A DNA stretch of 64,000 nucleotides, from the NCBI RefSeq assembly GCF_029227915.1, contig NC_079882.1:9920001-9984000 (forward strand), written 5' to 3'. The position numbers and the translations under genes are program-made. Positions 22,064 to 34,814 of this stretch are shown here, one piece after another. Every line of letters begins with the position of its first letter. Positions within the stretch are counted from its first letter, which is position 1. The stretch is from Hydractinia symbiolongicarpus (lineage: Eukaryota > Cnidaria > Hydrozoa > Anthoathecata > Hydractiniidae). The notes under the pieces were generated by a model. It made no database searches, was not told the origin of the DNA, and worked only from the letters and a program-made list of their open reading frames with translations.

Positions 22064-24956
22064 TCATATCAATGGTCGATGATAGAGAGACATTTGTTTC
22101 TTTTTAAATATCCAATGTTGTAAAGTATTATTTGTAATGTCCACATGTTCGAATCCTTGTTCACTTCCTTTTAAAATTAACTTACATACTAACTTCACGA
22201 ACGGAGTTGCGTCATTCATTTTAGAAAGTTTGTCTACGCTCATCCACTCACACGCGTCTATTTCATCTGGACAAGGATTGATTAAAAATGATAATGGCTG
22301 CAAACGACATATGAAGTAAAAATCCGACTGTCCATGGATTGTGTCGTGCATTTGTCGCAAACTGAGAACCGATTTGAACTCTAAAACGATAGAGAGAATG
22401 ACATCACTAAATGGCGTAGGATTTGTTTCAGAGGCTTCTGTTGATGATTAGGCAGCCCTTTTTGAAGTTTTATTTCGGCCTTTATACATGTTTACATGGT
22501 TTCTAGCGAAATGAAACTCATTTCGGTGTTTATTTCATTTCAGTATAAAAGACTGAAATTGCTACCTTAAAATATTCAAGTAAACACGTTTTACCTATTG
22601 AGCATGCGTACAAACGTATGGCGAATGTGTTAACACAAGCTCGATAAGAAAAAACGTTAGGTAAACACAACGAAATTTCAAAGCGGTTTGAAATCTAATT
22701 TAGGGTCAATGTAAAGGTGACCTTAAAAACTGGAATTTAGGAAAACTATAATATTCATTAACTAATATTGAGAAAAAAGACGTTGCTAATAATACTTACC
22801 AGCTTCGATACCAGTCTCTTCGTAAACTTCTCTCACAGCAGTTTCACCTTAAAAAGAATAACAACCACTCTTCACAGATTTATCGCTAAAATCTCACGAG
22901 CTGAGAAAAACCTCCCTTTACACACCTCTCACAGAAGTTTCACCTGAAAAACACTGTACTCCTTACAGTAGTTTTGAGTAAAAGAGTAAACACTTTTGAA
23001 ACACCCCATACAACAGTTGCAAAACAACACAAAGTAAGAAAGCATACCAACAAATTCTCCTAGGTCAGAAAAACCGCCGGGAAATTTCCACCAATTTGAA
23101 TACTAAGGAAAAATATGAAAAAAAATAAAAGAAGAACAAATAGCTAAAGCGGTTAGGTGAAAAAAAAGATCGCGTTCAGGAATTTGATATTCAGCATAAT
23201 GCAGTAAATGACTTTCCTTTTAAAAGCGTTTTGACTATGGTACTTGTTAATTTGCGTCAAAACTGTAGAACCAAAAAAAACACGTCTTTTTAAATGCAAT
23301 TTGACTAACTCAGCGCTTAATTAAATTCGCTTATGGTAGTCATTTTACAAGGTAAAAAAATATCAGCTAAAATACTAGCTACCGTCTATTTGTTATCACT
23401 TTTAACATGATAATGATTTGAGCCGGATAGTAACTTTTTAAAATCTTGTCATTTTTGTAAGACGTTTTCAGGCTCATGTTGGTACGTAAAACAGCCAAAT
23501 AATTGCCAATGTAAATTATTAACGACACAAAATTAGAATCAACTGCAGCTAAAATGTGTATTAACCAACATTTGACTTACTCTTCCCTTATCACGAACTA
23601 CTAACAATTCGTTCTTGTCGCTATTGAAGCAAGCACCTGCAATGAACAAACAACATTGTTAATTAAGTAAAATTTAAAAGACTCGTTTTTCAATCAATTC
23701 AGAACTATAGTAAACAACCCAAAAGCCTCGAGTAGAGTCAAATATTAAGCAACTATGTTAGACACATTTTAAACTGCACAATAATCCCTCAATCACTTTT
23801 TGCTGCTCAAACAACCTTCTTAAGTGAACTATGACTCTTTCCAAGAAAAATTATTTCCCAGAAGAAACATATGCCAATGTTTAAATGGCACTTTAGTGTT
23901 CTTCACAGATTTTTTTGTGTTTGTTGAGTTCACCACTGAGAAACACGATTCAAAGGTTCGATAAATAGGAGCTAGCTAAGCAACTTAAGAGCTAAAAATG
24001 CCTTCCACCCATAACAAACCAAAACTTAAACCAAAAAAATCTTGCGTGAAAAAAAAATTAGAATTCAACAAAACTCTGTACCTGCCACGCCCACCTGATG
24101 ATTGGCAAACAATGGAATCTTTGAATCTGTGTTTTCGACCAACCATAAACTCAGAACTGCTATATTATTTCGTGCATGATGATATATAAATCCATTTTGG
24201 GATGCTACCCTTATTAGATGACTTTGTGATATTGGAACCTGAAGTAGTACACTGCTTCGTTGATCATTCTTCCATCGTTTTAACGCACCTATAATGAAAC
24301 AAAGGCAACGTTAAAAATCACCAGACATGTTACAACATCACTATTTTGAAAGTTCACGATGATTCGCGTTAATAATCGGGTTTTTTTCCCACTATGTATG
24401 CAAAAACTTTGTTTTGTACGTTTGTTGATGGCAACTTGCTCATGAAATTGTTTATCTCTTATATTATTGTTCTTGAAACCATTTATCCTTTTTTGTGTAA
24501 GATACAATGTTTTTAATTGAGGATAAGGTAAGAAGAATTTAAAAAAATATGTAAAACGTTAAAGATTTAAAATCACATGATCGCTGAAGAAAATTCAGAA
24601 AACAAAATATGTGAGCATATATACATTACATAGGCTATTTGGGTGTACGTGTGAGCTGACAAATCGCTGTATGTACATGCATACATATAGCGATTGTAAG
24701 AAAAAAAATTGCTTTAGTTGCAAGCAATGGCTAGCTTACTTTGTAAATCGTCTTTAAAAGTGGTAGCATCTTGTTCTTGATCTTGAACAGTCACATAAAC
24801 CCCATTAAATCTTGTTAAATGTTCTGTAAAGTTAGTGTTCACTGCAGAAAAATGTCTTTTATAAAACACTGCTCCTCCTCCACATAACAAAGTTATCTTA
24901 ATTTTCTTAAAATTTCCAGCTAGCGAAGAAAAAGATTTAGCACAAACTGCTATCAT
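22064..24956 (-). CDS. NUDT6: NUDT6-like Nudix hydrolase
   Basis: Nudix-family hydrolase of the NUDT6 (FGF2-antisense protein) subgroup. Exons are 24956-24740, 24288-24082, 23636-23581, 23102-23048, 22847-22800 and 22380-22064. They join to 299 residues; human NUDT6 is 316. The N-terminal half has the NUDT6-specific module (RFNGVYVTV, LLQVPISQSHLIRVAS, GFIYHHA, ANHQVGVAG). The Nudix box at 170-192 is a perfect match: G170, E176, R184-E185, E188-E189, G191-I192. WKFPGG precedes it. After the box come SVLSLRQMHD, SDFYFICRLQPLSF and CEWMSVDKLSK, as in the subgroup. The physiological substrate is not well defined. The ATG at 24956 is the first Met in the open exon and gives a basic, possibly mitochondrial-targeting N terminus (inference). 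Confidence 0.9.
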
Positions 24957-25815
24957 CTAAAAGAATCATTCAGATAAACTGCAACAGGAACATCAAGTAC
25001 ACCTTTGTAAAACTTGACATTAAGTAAATATATAGACACAGACAATGTAAAAACGGACACCTTGTAAGAAAAGCCTTCGTAATTTCGACAATACGAAAAA
25101 AACAGCGATTGGAAGTTTACTATATATAATAGTTGAGTATTTATCATTCACATGGAAACACAGTATCTTAAATTTAAGCCTGTACAAATGCGTGCGCTTA
25201 AGTAAAAATTTTCCCACCGCCCTAATAACTCCATAAGTAACCTCACAACCATTAATAAACAACAAATGGGCAGATGATATTTTAAAATGCAGCAAAATTT
25301 TGTTAGCAGTAAGCCAGCTTAATTCTTATATTCCTATTGAATGCCTTTATATTAATACATGCTTGCCCACCTACCTCCCTATCCCCCTCCATCCCTACGC
25401 CTTTCTTAACAAAGAAAATAAACTTTGTTCTTTGCGTAAGTCTCTGCCTTTATAGCACATCAAAAAAAAAGAGTATACAATTGCATTTTTCACAAATAAT
25501 ATAATTAAGGTATATATAAATATAAATTTATTTCAAAATAATTGTTATAATATTCAATTTTAGTTGTGCTGAATGATGCACACATTTCTTTTTTGGAGAA
25601 CGTTTTATGAGAGAAATGAACATGACATATATATGATATCACAATCACCCATAGTGAGAAGCACCTTCACTGAAATGAACATAATTTGTGACAAACCTTG
25701 GCCATACCAGAAATTTTATAAAAAACATCCATATTAATAAAAAGTTATTTTTCATCACAACCACATCAAAAAACCTCTTACTTAAAAACCGAACCCTTTA
25801 AGGTAATTTAAAATG
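24957..25815. other. Gap between NUDT6-like and FAM114-like genes
   Basis: AT-rich, no exon recognised. It should contain the NUDT6-like 5' flank and the FAM114-like 3' UTR. Confidence 0.4.
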
Positions 25816-28800
25816 TTACTTAATAGCTGATAATTTTAATATTGGACTTAATAAACCATGTGAGTCATGTAGCAGCGACACACAGTTCGAAACTTCCAGG
25901 TAAATATCTGTTATTATACGGGAAGCACTTTCTTTGTTATTTTCAGCTAAATGGTTAGCGTAACTGTTGCCCAAAGATGTGACTTCTATTTGGTAGAGTT
26001 GGGTGATATTTTTTAATGTTGATGCTCTCTCTTCCGCTAATTTTTTCGCCTCCATGTCCGTCATAAGGAGCATGTCTGCAACCTTTCTGTAATATTCGAT
26101 ACATCTCGATGTAAATTCAGCTAACGTCATCACAGCATTTTCATAACAATCATGAACATTAATAGTTTCTGAAAAGTTTGTTTTTTCTTGAAGTTTTGAC
26201 CAAGTGTTTAACAGTTTTGAACATGTTACTTTTAATTGCAGTTTCTTTGACTGGAGATAAAGTTCCTTTTTAAAATTTACATCTTTTGATTCGTCAAGTT
26301 CAACATCAAGTTCCATCTTTTCTTTTATGGCAGTCAATATTTCGATGCTTTCATCTTTCGCAGCATCAGATTGGGCATTTAAAATTCTCTCCAGTTTCAT
26401 ATCACATTCCTTAGATAACATTTCCAATGCCTCAGAATGTGCAACTCCTTGTACTTTTTCAAACATGTCATTAAAATTTGTTGGGTTATCTCCCCTTTTC
26501 ATAGAACTTTTGCAATCCACTTGTTCAGATTTATTTTTAGCTTCTTGTAGCACAGATGATAACGTTGATTTCTTTCCAAGCAACTGGTCACGTTTGCTGC
26601 GTAGACCTGGATCTCCTTCAGACAAAATGTTTACAGTTTTTTTGCCAAGAAATTCTAATGCATCGATGCTACCAGAGACAAGATCTTGGCCAGTGGATTG
26701 AACAAGATTTGATAATGTTGATACTGGGACAAAACTGGAGAACCAAGATGATGCACCTATAAGACAGAGAAGGCATATCTTGAAGTAAAGGTATATGAGG
26801 ATAACACTAAAATTTAGAAACATGTTGGTACATATACATAATTTGATATGAATGAAATGTGGGTAACATGTTCTGCAGATAATTGTTTGTGAAAAATGAC
26901 GTAAAAATGTTATCAAATATTTTTTTCGCAGAAAAGCCTTTTATCAACAAAACAATTACAGCACTTTTAATAATCCTTTGTTATGATTTTTTGTGACAGT
27001 GCTTTAATTTTTCTTTGTGTGATATTTTCACTGGTAAAAAATTCATGAATTATGGACTTTTGTGTTGTTTTTTTGCAGGAGACATGTATTTTATTTTTAA
27101 TTTTTTTTAACTCAATTTCAAATACTTGGCTACAATCTGTCAAACAGTATAAAGAATAACATCCGTGATAACTAGCACCACTAACATAGAACAGAACAGA
27201 AAATTTCATTGACCTGCAGCCTGGTTTCCAGCAGAACTATCCGAAACATTGTCAAGTTTGTCAGCCTGTTTCTCACCCTCCTTGCTTTGACTTTCCACCT
27301 CATCTTTTCTTAAAGCTTGTGCAACTTCCTTGGGATCAGGTATGCCTAATTGGTGTTCCACAGTTTCCAGTAGGGATGAAACTTTGTTTGCAGTTTGGGA
27401 TATAAAATCATCAGCCCATGAGTCCCATCCCCAGTCTTCTTGACCTGTGGTGTTGTTGCCACTGGAGGAAATCTGTGGTTGATTGTTAACACTCTGATTG
27501 CCATTTGATTCATTTTCTGTGACGTCTTCAACAACGGAGTCATCGGTTGTTTTCACAACTTTTTCAGCATTAGGTGTTTCCGTAACCCTTCTAACTTTGA
27601 GGGATTCTTCAACTTCTTTAGTGCTAGATATATCCATAATCTTTTCAGGATTTGGTGTTTCTACATTTTTTTTAGTGTCAGAAGCTTTCAAAGCCTTTTC
27701 GACAATAGGTGTTGCTGCAACCTTTTCAGTGCTAGATGGTTCAATAGGTTTCTCCATTTCTGAAGCTTCAATTGCTTTCTCGACTTTAATGACAAATGAG
27801 CTCTCTGCAGGACTATAAAAATTAAGAAAAAAAATATACAGGCAGAATTTTCTTTTTGCACTACAACAGGCTACTGATCACCAGTTTAGCCCATAAAAGG
27901 AATATGGTTATTACTGGAGTTTAGGTTACAAACGATAGTAGCAATAATTAGACTTGTTTGGTCACTTTTTATGAGTTTTAATTAAGAACAGAGCAGTAGT
28001 GCTCTTTCTCTTAAAATTCTGACAAAAGTGGTCTGCACAGAATGAAAAGTTGAACTTTACCACTATAAGCAAACCCACCATTCAATCAAAGTACATATAG
28101 CATCCACTTGATGTGAACATAAAGCAAGAATTTTTTTTTGGATTTTTAATTTAAAACATTTAATAAAAACTTGAAAAGTTTTATAAAGAATACACCAAAA
28201 AGAAGACAATTTTTTACATGGTTTTGCTAAAACTTTTTGTGATTCGCAACTTTATTTTCAGCATATTGAAAATAAAGTTGAAAATCATGCAGCCTCATGT
28301 TTCATAGACTTTTTTCAGGTTTTCGTTATTATTGTTATTTCCTTATCAGAAGTCTTATTTTATACTTTTTGTTTTTTTATTTCTGCGAAAAATTTAAACG
28401 TTTTAAAAGTCTGTAAACATCGAAAAAGTTAATTCTACACCTTCATTTCAAAAGTTGCTTTAAATGCTACAAATTATTTTTTACCAGTAAAAATTGAAAA
28501 GTGACAAATTGAGCAAAAGGCAGGGTGGTTTATTGTTACTATAACAGTTATAACAATGCCGTTCCACTATGGGCATTCTTAAACTGCAAAACCAGGACCC
28601 ATACCAGACAGAAGTGGCTTAAAATCGGCCTAATAGTTTTATGAAGCTTTCCTTTCTAAGTTTTTCGACTTACCTTTCATTTGCATCACCGGTGTTTAAT
28701 TCAGGTGTAATTTTTAATTCTCCGTCATTGAAATCTTTGTTGTCTTTATTAATGACATCACCAGATTTAACCTCACTGATATCACTTTCATGGTTATTAT

Positions 28801-29281
28801 CTTTTAATATATTTTTATGGTTTACTTCATTTTCACCTTCTGTGCATTTATTTTTTTCTCCATCAACCATCAGTGTGTTCTCATGATGTTCAGAATGTTC
28901 GTGATCATCTGACAAATTTGCTGATTGATTAGGTACATCCTGCTGATCAAATTTTTCAATATTCTTACATGGCAAAGAGGTTTTTTTAACATTCGTATGT
29001 TTTAAGTCACTGGCCAAGGAGTCTATTTCTTTGTCAGTGTTTTCTTCTTCGTTATCACTCTCAGATTGAATAATTTCATTATTTCTAATAATGGTTGTTT
29101 TATCATTAATGTTATTAGTTGCTTCCTCATTCTTTGACTCTATCTTTTCATCACTTTCAACTTTTTTTACATTTTTCACTTTCATTTTTTCTTCTTGCTT
29201 CTTACAAGCATCCTTTTTATTGTCATCATCTTCACCCTCATCAGCACTAACAAAATCTTCTTCACTTTCACTATCAGACAT
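25816..29281 (-). CDS. FAM114A2: FAM114A (NOXP20) family protein
   Basis: Cytoplasmic or Golgi-associated FAM114 family protein; the family binds Rab2 effector networks in animals, and its biochemical role is poorly known. Three exons, 29281-28674, 27812-27214 and 26756-25816, join in frame to 715 residues. Exon 1 encodes an acidic, Ser/Glu/Asp/Lys-rich disordered region starting MSDSESEEDF. Exon 2 continues with KxxET/EKV-type low-complexity repeats and ends in the family's tryptophan motif DWGWDSWADDF (about 328-338) and LGIPDPKEV. Exon 3 holds the conserved core SSWFSSFVPVSTLSNLVQ, GLDALEFLGKKT-like helices and a helical C terminus. It is longer than human FAM114A1/A2 because of the low-complexity N terminus. 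I cannot choose between the A1 and A2 orthologue; the single gene probably predates that duplication. Confidence 0.85.
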
Positions 29282-31238
29282 TTTCAACTAAATATATATA
29301 CACAATACACCAGTATGGTCAAAATCACACTCTGTATAATAACACTTTTCTTGATATAACATTTCAAAAAGTTGGAGTTCCTATAGCAGTAACATTTTAA
29401 CAAAAAAATATTTTAAAAAAAGAGACAATGGACTTTAATTATTTTTACCAAAGAGAAGAAGCAAAAGCAAGGTGCACAAAAATAAACTTCCTAATTAAAG
29501 AAAAACAAACCAACAAAAAACATCTAAAATATATCAAGCCTCTTTTATGCCTTGCGTCTGACTTTTTCTTTAGTTCTTAATTGTATTTTTGTGCGGTGGG
29601 GATATGACATTTTAATTTATTGTTATCTTGGCAATCTTTCATCAAAATACAAAACAAGCCTATATTATTATGAAACTAAACTGGCTGGAGAACATTTTTA
29701 AGATAAAAAATTTTTGGCCACATGTGCTCTCCTACAAAGAACATCTTTGTTAATTCATGTCAACGAGTTTTCCTAATGTCGCCTTGGCTTTTTTAGCAAT
29801 AAAAATAATACATGGCGATGTTTGAAGCATCCACTAGCTACATCTGAGACAAGTCAGCAACCATTATAATTATAAAATAGGCTTTATAAATAATTCAAGT
29901 GGACCACAGATTGGAATAAACACATCACAGAATTATACTCTGTAAGGGACCTTCGAAAATTCTTTTTGAGCCTTGTTAGCGGGATATAGCCCCTAGGATT
30001 CGGACCCGCTCCCACCCTCTTTTAGCGGATTTCCGTCCGTGAATACACACATTCGGATAAATCTTGGAAGGCTCAGGGGTGTGTTTTGTAGATAAAAGTT
30101 ATCGGAATACATTGAATCACAGTCACGCTAAACAAACTTAGCGGAAAAGTTACCTCCATTTATGTGCGTGCAGGAAAAACACAGCACAATGATTGAGTGT
30201 ATTGATGACAAGAGGAATTATTCTTGCGAAGGACAAAGAATTTTCTTTTATATAATCTTTCCCCTCCTGAGTGCACAAATTTTGTCTGGGATAAAATAAG
30301 ACAGAGAACACAGTGCCAGTGGCTATATTATTATTTATACATGGCCTTTATAATACTAAAATCGTGGTAAACACACTCGAGTTTTCCCGTTTAGTTTAGA
30401 AGAAAGATAAAGGTGTTTATTCTAAAGTCCAGGCTCTAGATATGGATATGGATATCTGAGAAATGAATTCTGTTGATTTGTCATATCTAAATAAAAATCT
30501 TAGTCTACGAAGAGATAAAAAGAGAGTTGCGGCCTGCTGAACTAGCAAAACAAACACCACGTCGACGTCCATTAATCGGTACCGTAAAACTATTCGTGTG
30601 CATGTTACAGGAAACAAAAAATCAAAACATTGGAATCTGGAGAAATTTATGCAACACGCAAAACAAAGCAAACACGGAAAGTATATATTTGATTATTGCT
30701 GTCAACCTGCAACAAAGCAAATACATGAGTGTAAAACTTTTAAAGAATACTTGTATTGAATGAAATATATATATAGCCTCAAAATAGCTAGCTGCTTACT
30801 AAAACGTGAAGCAAATAGAAATATTAGAAATGATGTGGAAATAACCACCAGGAAACAAACAGAAACCAGAAAAACAAACGATTAAAAAACATCCTTTTTT
30901 ACCACATGTCAAAAAATCTTAAACCTGCTGGCTTTAATTTTTTGGCCGTTGACAACTAAGGTTTCATCCATTAACAGCAATATTCCATTAAGCTTCATGA
31001 GCCCCTCCCCTCTACACATTAACTGCATGCTATTTTTTCACTTTGTACCATAATGTACTACAATAATGTTAATAGGAAATTATAAACCTTTCTGAATGTA
31101 TACATTTACTGTGGTAATCCCTTCTAGCTCTAACAACTGCGTGGCACGCAGAAAGATCCAGAAGCTTGCTGAAGAATAGTCTTTTTCATCCCATTTCTTT
31201 TTACGGAAACATTTTTAAGGCTTTGAACTATTATTGAG
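29282..31238. other. Intergenic, no gene recognised
   Basis: AT-rich sequence including the probable promoter of the FAM114-like gene. Short open frames near 30417-30763 show no family resemblance. I see no RNA gene. Confidence 0.4.
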
Positions 31239-31815
31239 TCATCATCATCATTCTCGGCTTAACGTCTGTTTTCCATGCTAGCATGGGTTGGACGGTGTAT
31301 ATTAATGACCCTTTCCCAATCTGATCTAGACTGTGTTAGATCTAAACTCAACTTCCTCTGTATAAAATCTGTCCTCATAACCTCCTGCCAAGTCTTTCTC
31401 GGTCTGCCTCTGGGCTTTGCCCCAGGAACTATCAAGTCTCTACACTTTCTTACCCAATTATCCTCCTCCATTCTTTCCAAGTGCCCCAGCCAATTCAATC
31501 TTCTTATCTGGATAACATCTTTAATTCTACGGAGACTTAGCCTGCTTCTTAGCTCATCTGAACTCTTACGTTACACATCCACCTAACCATTCTCATATCA
31601 TTCCTTTCTAAATGGTCAAGATCTTCCGGCTTCACTGCCCATGTCTCACTACCGTACAATATAACACTTCTTACACAGCCCTCATACAACTTACCTTTTG
31701 CCTCAATTGACAGGACTCTGCTAGTCAACAAAGGAAGTAACTCTCTGAACTTTTTCCAAGCAGAACCTATCCTGCAAGTAACACTGCTTCCAACACCCGC
31801 TTCACTGCCCAACAT
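31239..31815 (-). pseudogene. LINE reverse-transcriptase C-terminal fragment (degenerate)
   Basis: The minus strand encodes the end of a non-LTR retrotransposon ORF2. Recognisable blocks are a segment with LYEGCVRSVILYGSETW and DMRMVRWMCNV, then, in another frame, LNWLGHLERMEEDNWVRKC and PRGRPRKTWQEV. A deletion of roughly 16 bases near 31565, compared with the copy at 31954-32349, breaks the frame. The 3' end has the sequence CCATGCTAGCATGG and a tail of ATG triplets (31240-31252), as in many invertebrate LINE tails. It is 5'-truncated. Confidence 0.8.
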
Positions 31816-31953
31816 ATCACCTAAGTAACAGAAGTTCTCAACTATCTGAGTGTATATAGATAACTTCTTATTGACATATATTTATATAAAGTCGTAAAAT
31901 GATACCTTTGTGTGAAGAAACAGACTAAAAAGGACCTAACTTCCTGGTTCCGT

Positions 31954-32350
31954 TTAGAAAGGAATGATATGAGAATGGTTAGGTGGATGTGTAATGCCAG
32001 TCTGAGAGACAGAAAGAGTTCAGATGAGCTAAGAAGCAGGCTAAGTCTCTGTAGAATTAAAGATGTTATCCAGATAAGAAGGTTGAATTGGCTGGGGCAC
32101 TTGGAAAGAATGGAGGAGGATAATTGGGTAAGAAAGTGTAGAGACTTGATAGTTCCTGGGGCAAAGCCCAGAGGCAGACCGAGAAAGACTTGGCAGGAGG
32201 TTATAAGGACAGACTTAATAGAGAGGAAGTTGAGTTTAGATCTAACACAGTCTAGATCAGATTGGAAGAGGGTCATTAATGTACCCCGTCCAACCCATGC
32301 TAGCATGGAAAACGGACGTTAAGCCGAGAATGATGATGATGATGATGATA
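31954..32350 (+). pseudogene. LINE reverse-transcriptase C-terminal fragment, opposite orientation
   Basis: A second, shorter copy of the same LINE 3' end, pointing the other way. It is open from the ERNDMRMVRWMCN block through HLERMEEDNWVRKCRD and GRPRKTWQEV to a stop at 32322, followed by a (GAT)n tail to about 32350. With the minus-strand copy it forms an inverted repeat with arms of roughly 320 bp (about 31239-31557 against 32023-32350). Confidence 0.8.
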
Positions 32351-33569
32351 ACTTCACCTAGCGCCGGGATATTTTTGCCTGCCATGCAGTTGTTAAAGCT
32401 GAAAGGGCTTACTGTGGAAAATGTAAACATTCAAAAAGGTCTATATATTATATACATGGGATCTTGTATAAAGTTCTGCTTAATGAATATTATATGCTTT
32501 CATGCAAAGACTGTGTTGTTATAATGTGTTGGTCAAAAAAATGTTGTAAAACTTATTCTGGTATCATATTAGTTTCCTAGTATTTTTATGTTTATTTTTA
32601 TACTTTTTCTTTTATCTTCTACAATGAAATATAAAGAAGTAAGTATCTAGACACATTTTTTCCTTTAGTTTGTGCAATATTAGAGTAAAGTATTGTAGGG
32701 TCTGTTAAGACCAAATTTAAAATTACTTAAGCTCTACAGATGTAAAAATAAGTAGCAGAGTAAAGTGCTCCTTTCCTGTGTTTATTAAAGGAATTTTTCA
32801 TTGCAAAATGATATTTTTGTATGTTAAGTCAAGAATTTCCATCCAACCTTATCACATCATCATTAAAGATGTAATAAGGTAAGAAGCATAACTTAATAAC
32901 TTTAATATCTTGCAAACTTACAAAATATCAAAACTTTTTAGCAGTGTGAACTTATGCTCTTGATGATGTCTTGACATAATGTGAAGTTTTGTAGCTTAAA
33001 AGTAATTTCATCTTTAATTAAAGGTAGAAATGTAATGTCAGCATTTTTTAGAAAAGTACGACATCATAAGACATCATAATCACATCATTATGACATCATA
33101 AGTTCTCAGATTTTGAACAGTTGAATCTTGAATTACTTGAGAATAAAAAAAAGATTTTTAAAAAATTTGAAGAGACTTGATAGACAACTTTTTTTTTCCT
33201 CCACAAATATAAAAGGATCGTTTTTAATGCAGGAATCCCTTTAACTGTATAATACATAGATATGTTAATAGACTTAAAAATATAGAGTTGTCACTGCTGC
33301 TGAGACACAGTACTTCCAGTGACTAGACATTTCTGAAAGTTGTGTTTAGTTATGTAGTCTGTGTATGGCTTTATTTGTTTTGTGTGGTTATGACCTTAAG
33401 TTTTATGTAAAGTGTTCAGTTATTCAATTTTATATTAAAAGTAACTTGTTATATACTTTTTTAATGTAATTACTGCTTTTTAATTAATTTCTGTTTGCAT
33501 TTTTTTTATGCAAATATATCGTTTTCTTGTCACAGTGTCATCTATTTTTTTCTTACATACAACAGCAAT
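32351..33569. other. Intergenic, upstream of the small heat shock protein gene
   Basis: No exon recognised. The region 33050-33100 has short repeated 'acatcataa/acatcat' units. No well-formed heat-shock element (three alternating GAA/TTC blocks) was found close to the start. A 'cttacatacaacag' just before the ATG could be a splice acceptor of a 5' UTR intron. Confidence 0.4.
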
Positions 33570-34814
33570 ATGGCGTCTTGGCACGTGCCTGTTCATGATT
33601 CAGCATCAGCTGGTCTGGAAGAAGATCCATTTGATGAAAACCTTGAACTGACATTTCCACCAATGCGCTATTCGCCTATGTTTTATAATTCCCAACCACC
33701 TTTACCCTCCAAAGGTGGACAACGTTTGCGAAGAGAAAGCTCAAGAGAACGAGATCGGTTGTATCGTGAGCTTGTTGGCCATGAACCATATAAGCCACCT
33801 TCAAAAGGTGAATTGGCTGATCAGGGGGAGAAGTTTTGTGTTCGACTCGATGTTAAGCACTATAGACCCGATGAAATCACTGTTAAAGTTGATGGTAAGT
33901 TTCTTGGTTCTGTGCTTGCATTGAAAAATGCTTCTCTGTATTTTTTTTTTTGTGAAAAAAATATTTTTCGCAAAGTAACCAATATTTCGCGAGGATTGAA
34001 TTTCGTGAATCTCGCGGAAGTGAAATTTTTTTAACATTTTTTCTTTTAACTTTTATACTGTTTAATTATGTTTTACCTATAGTATTAGTTAAATTTAAAG
34101 GGAAAAATTGTTTTTTATAAAAAAGGAGAAAAAATTAAAATTTCGCAAGGATTAATTTTCGCAAATAGCGAGTTACTTAATAATTTTTGCAAAACTAGTT
34201 TTCGCAAAATTGTTCAATAGTTGTGAAATTTGCGAAAATTAATTCCCGTAGAGTAAAACGCGCTCAATTCCTTGGCATTATCAGGGGTTCTAGGTAACAA
34301 ACTTGATAATTTTTTTATTTTAGGTCAAACGATGACAATCACTGGCAAGCATCGAAACGAAATTGAAAATGGCTACGAGGCTTGTGAATTTCAACGTAAA
34401 TACACCATACCCGAACATATCGATACTCACACTCTCACATCCAACATATCACAAGATGGAATTCTTACTATTGAAGCTGCGAAGAAGATCTCTCTCAAAG
34501 AAGGTGAAACGGAAGACTCTGCGGAAAAGAAGAATTACCACTTATCTTTAGATGTGTCTGGTTATGCTCCAGATGAAATAAGCATTCGTGTTAATGGCAG
34601 AGATTTGATTATTCGGGGTGAAGCTAAAGATGAGCATAATAGCGATCATGGCAAAAGCATCCATCATCGCCATTTCACTTGGCATTATAACCTACCCAGT
34701 GATATAAATGTAGAAGCACTGTCTTCTAGATATACCAAAGATTCCAAGTTAGCTATAGAAGCACCAAGAGGACAGCCTTTGAAGACAAGAACATTGGAAA
34801 TCATGAAGGAATAG
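33570..34814 (+). CDS. Small heat shock protein with two alpha-crystallin domains
   Basis: ATP-independent holdase chaperone, cytosolic. Two exons, 33570-33894 and 34324-34814, join in frame to 271 residues. The first alpha-crystallin domain spans about 88-170 (FCVRLDVKHYRPDEITVKVDG across the intron, then MTITGKH, CEFQRKYTIPEHID, GILTIEAA). The second is about 188-262 (YHLSLDVSGYAPDEISIRVN, DLIIRGEA, SIHHRHFTWHYNLPSDI, KLAIEAP). The usual sHSP has one such domain in 150-220 residues, so this is a tandem-domain form, as known in some invertebrates. The start is the first ATG before the conserved N-terminal region. AATAAA at 34966-34971 is a plausible polyadenylation signal. Confidence 0.9.
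33950..34262. repeat. MITE-like repeat in the sHSP intron
   Basis: The intron is filled with alternating 'tttcgcgaggattgaatttcg', 'tttcgcaaggattaattttcgcaaat' and inverted 'tttgcgaaaattaattcccg' segments. The same core recurs at 19960-19985 and 20335-20360. The opposing orientation of the first and last segments suggests a palindromic non-autonomous element. Confidence 0.5.

Noticed and set aside
24953-25295. Minus-strand open frames upstream of the NUDT6-like gene as extra exons
   Set aside because: They lack family resemblance and the ATG at 24956 already gives the expected protein length.
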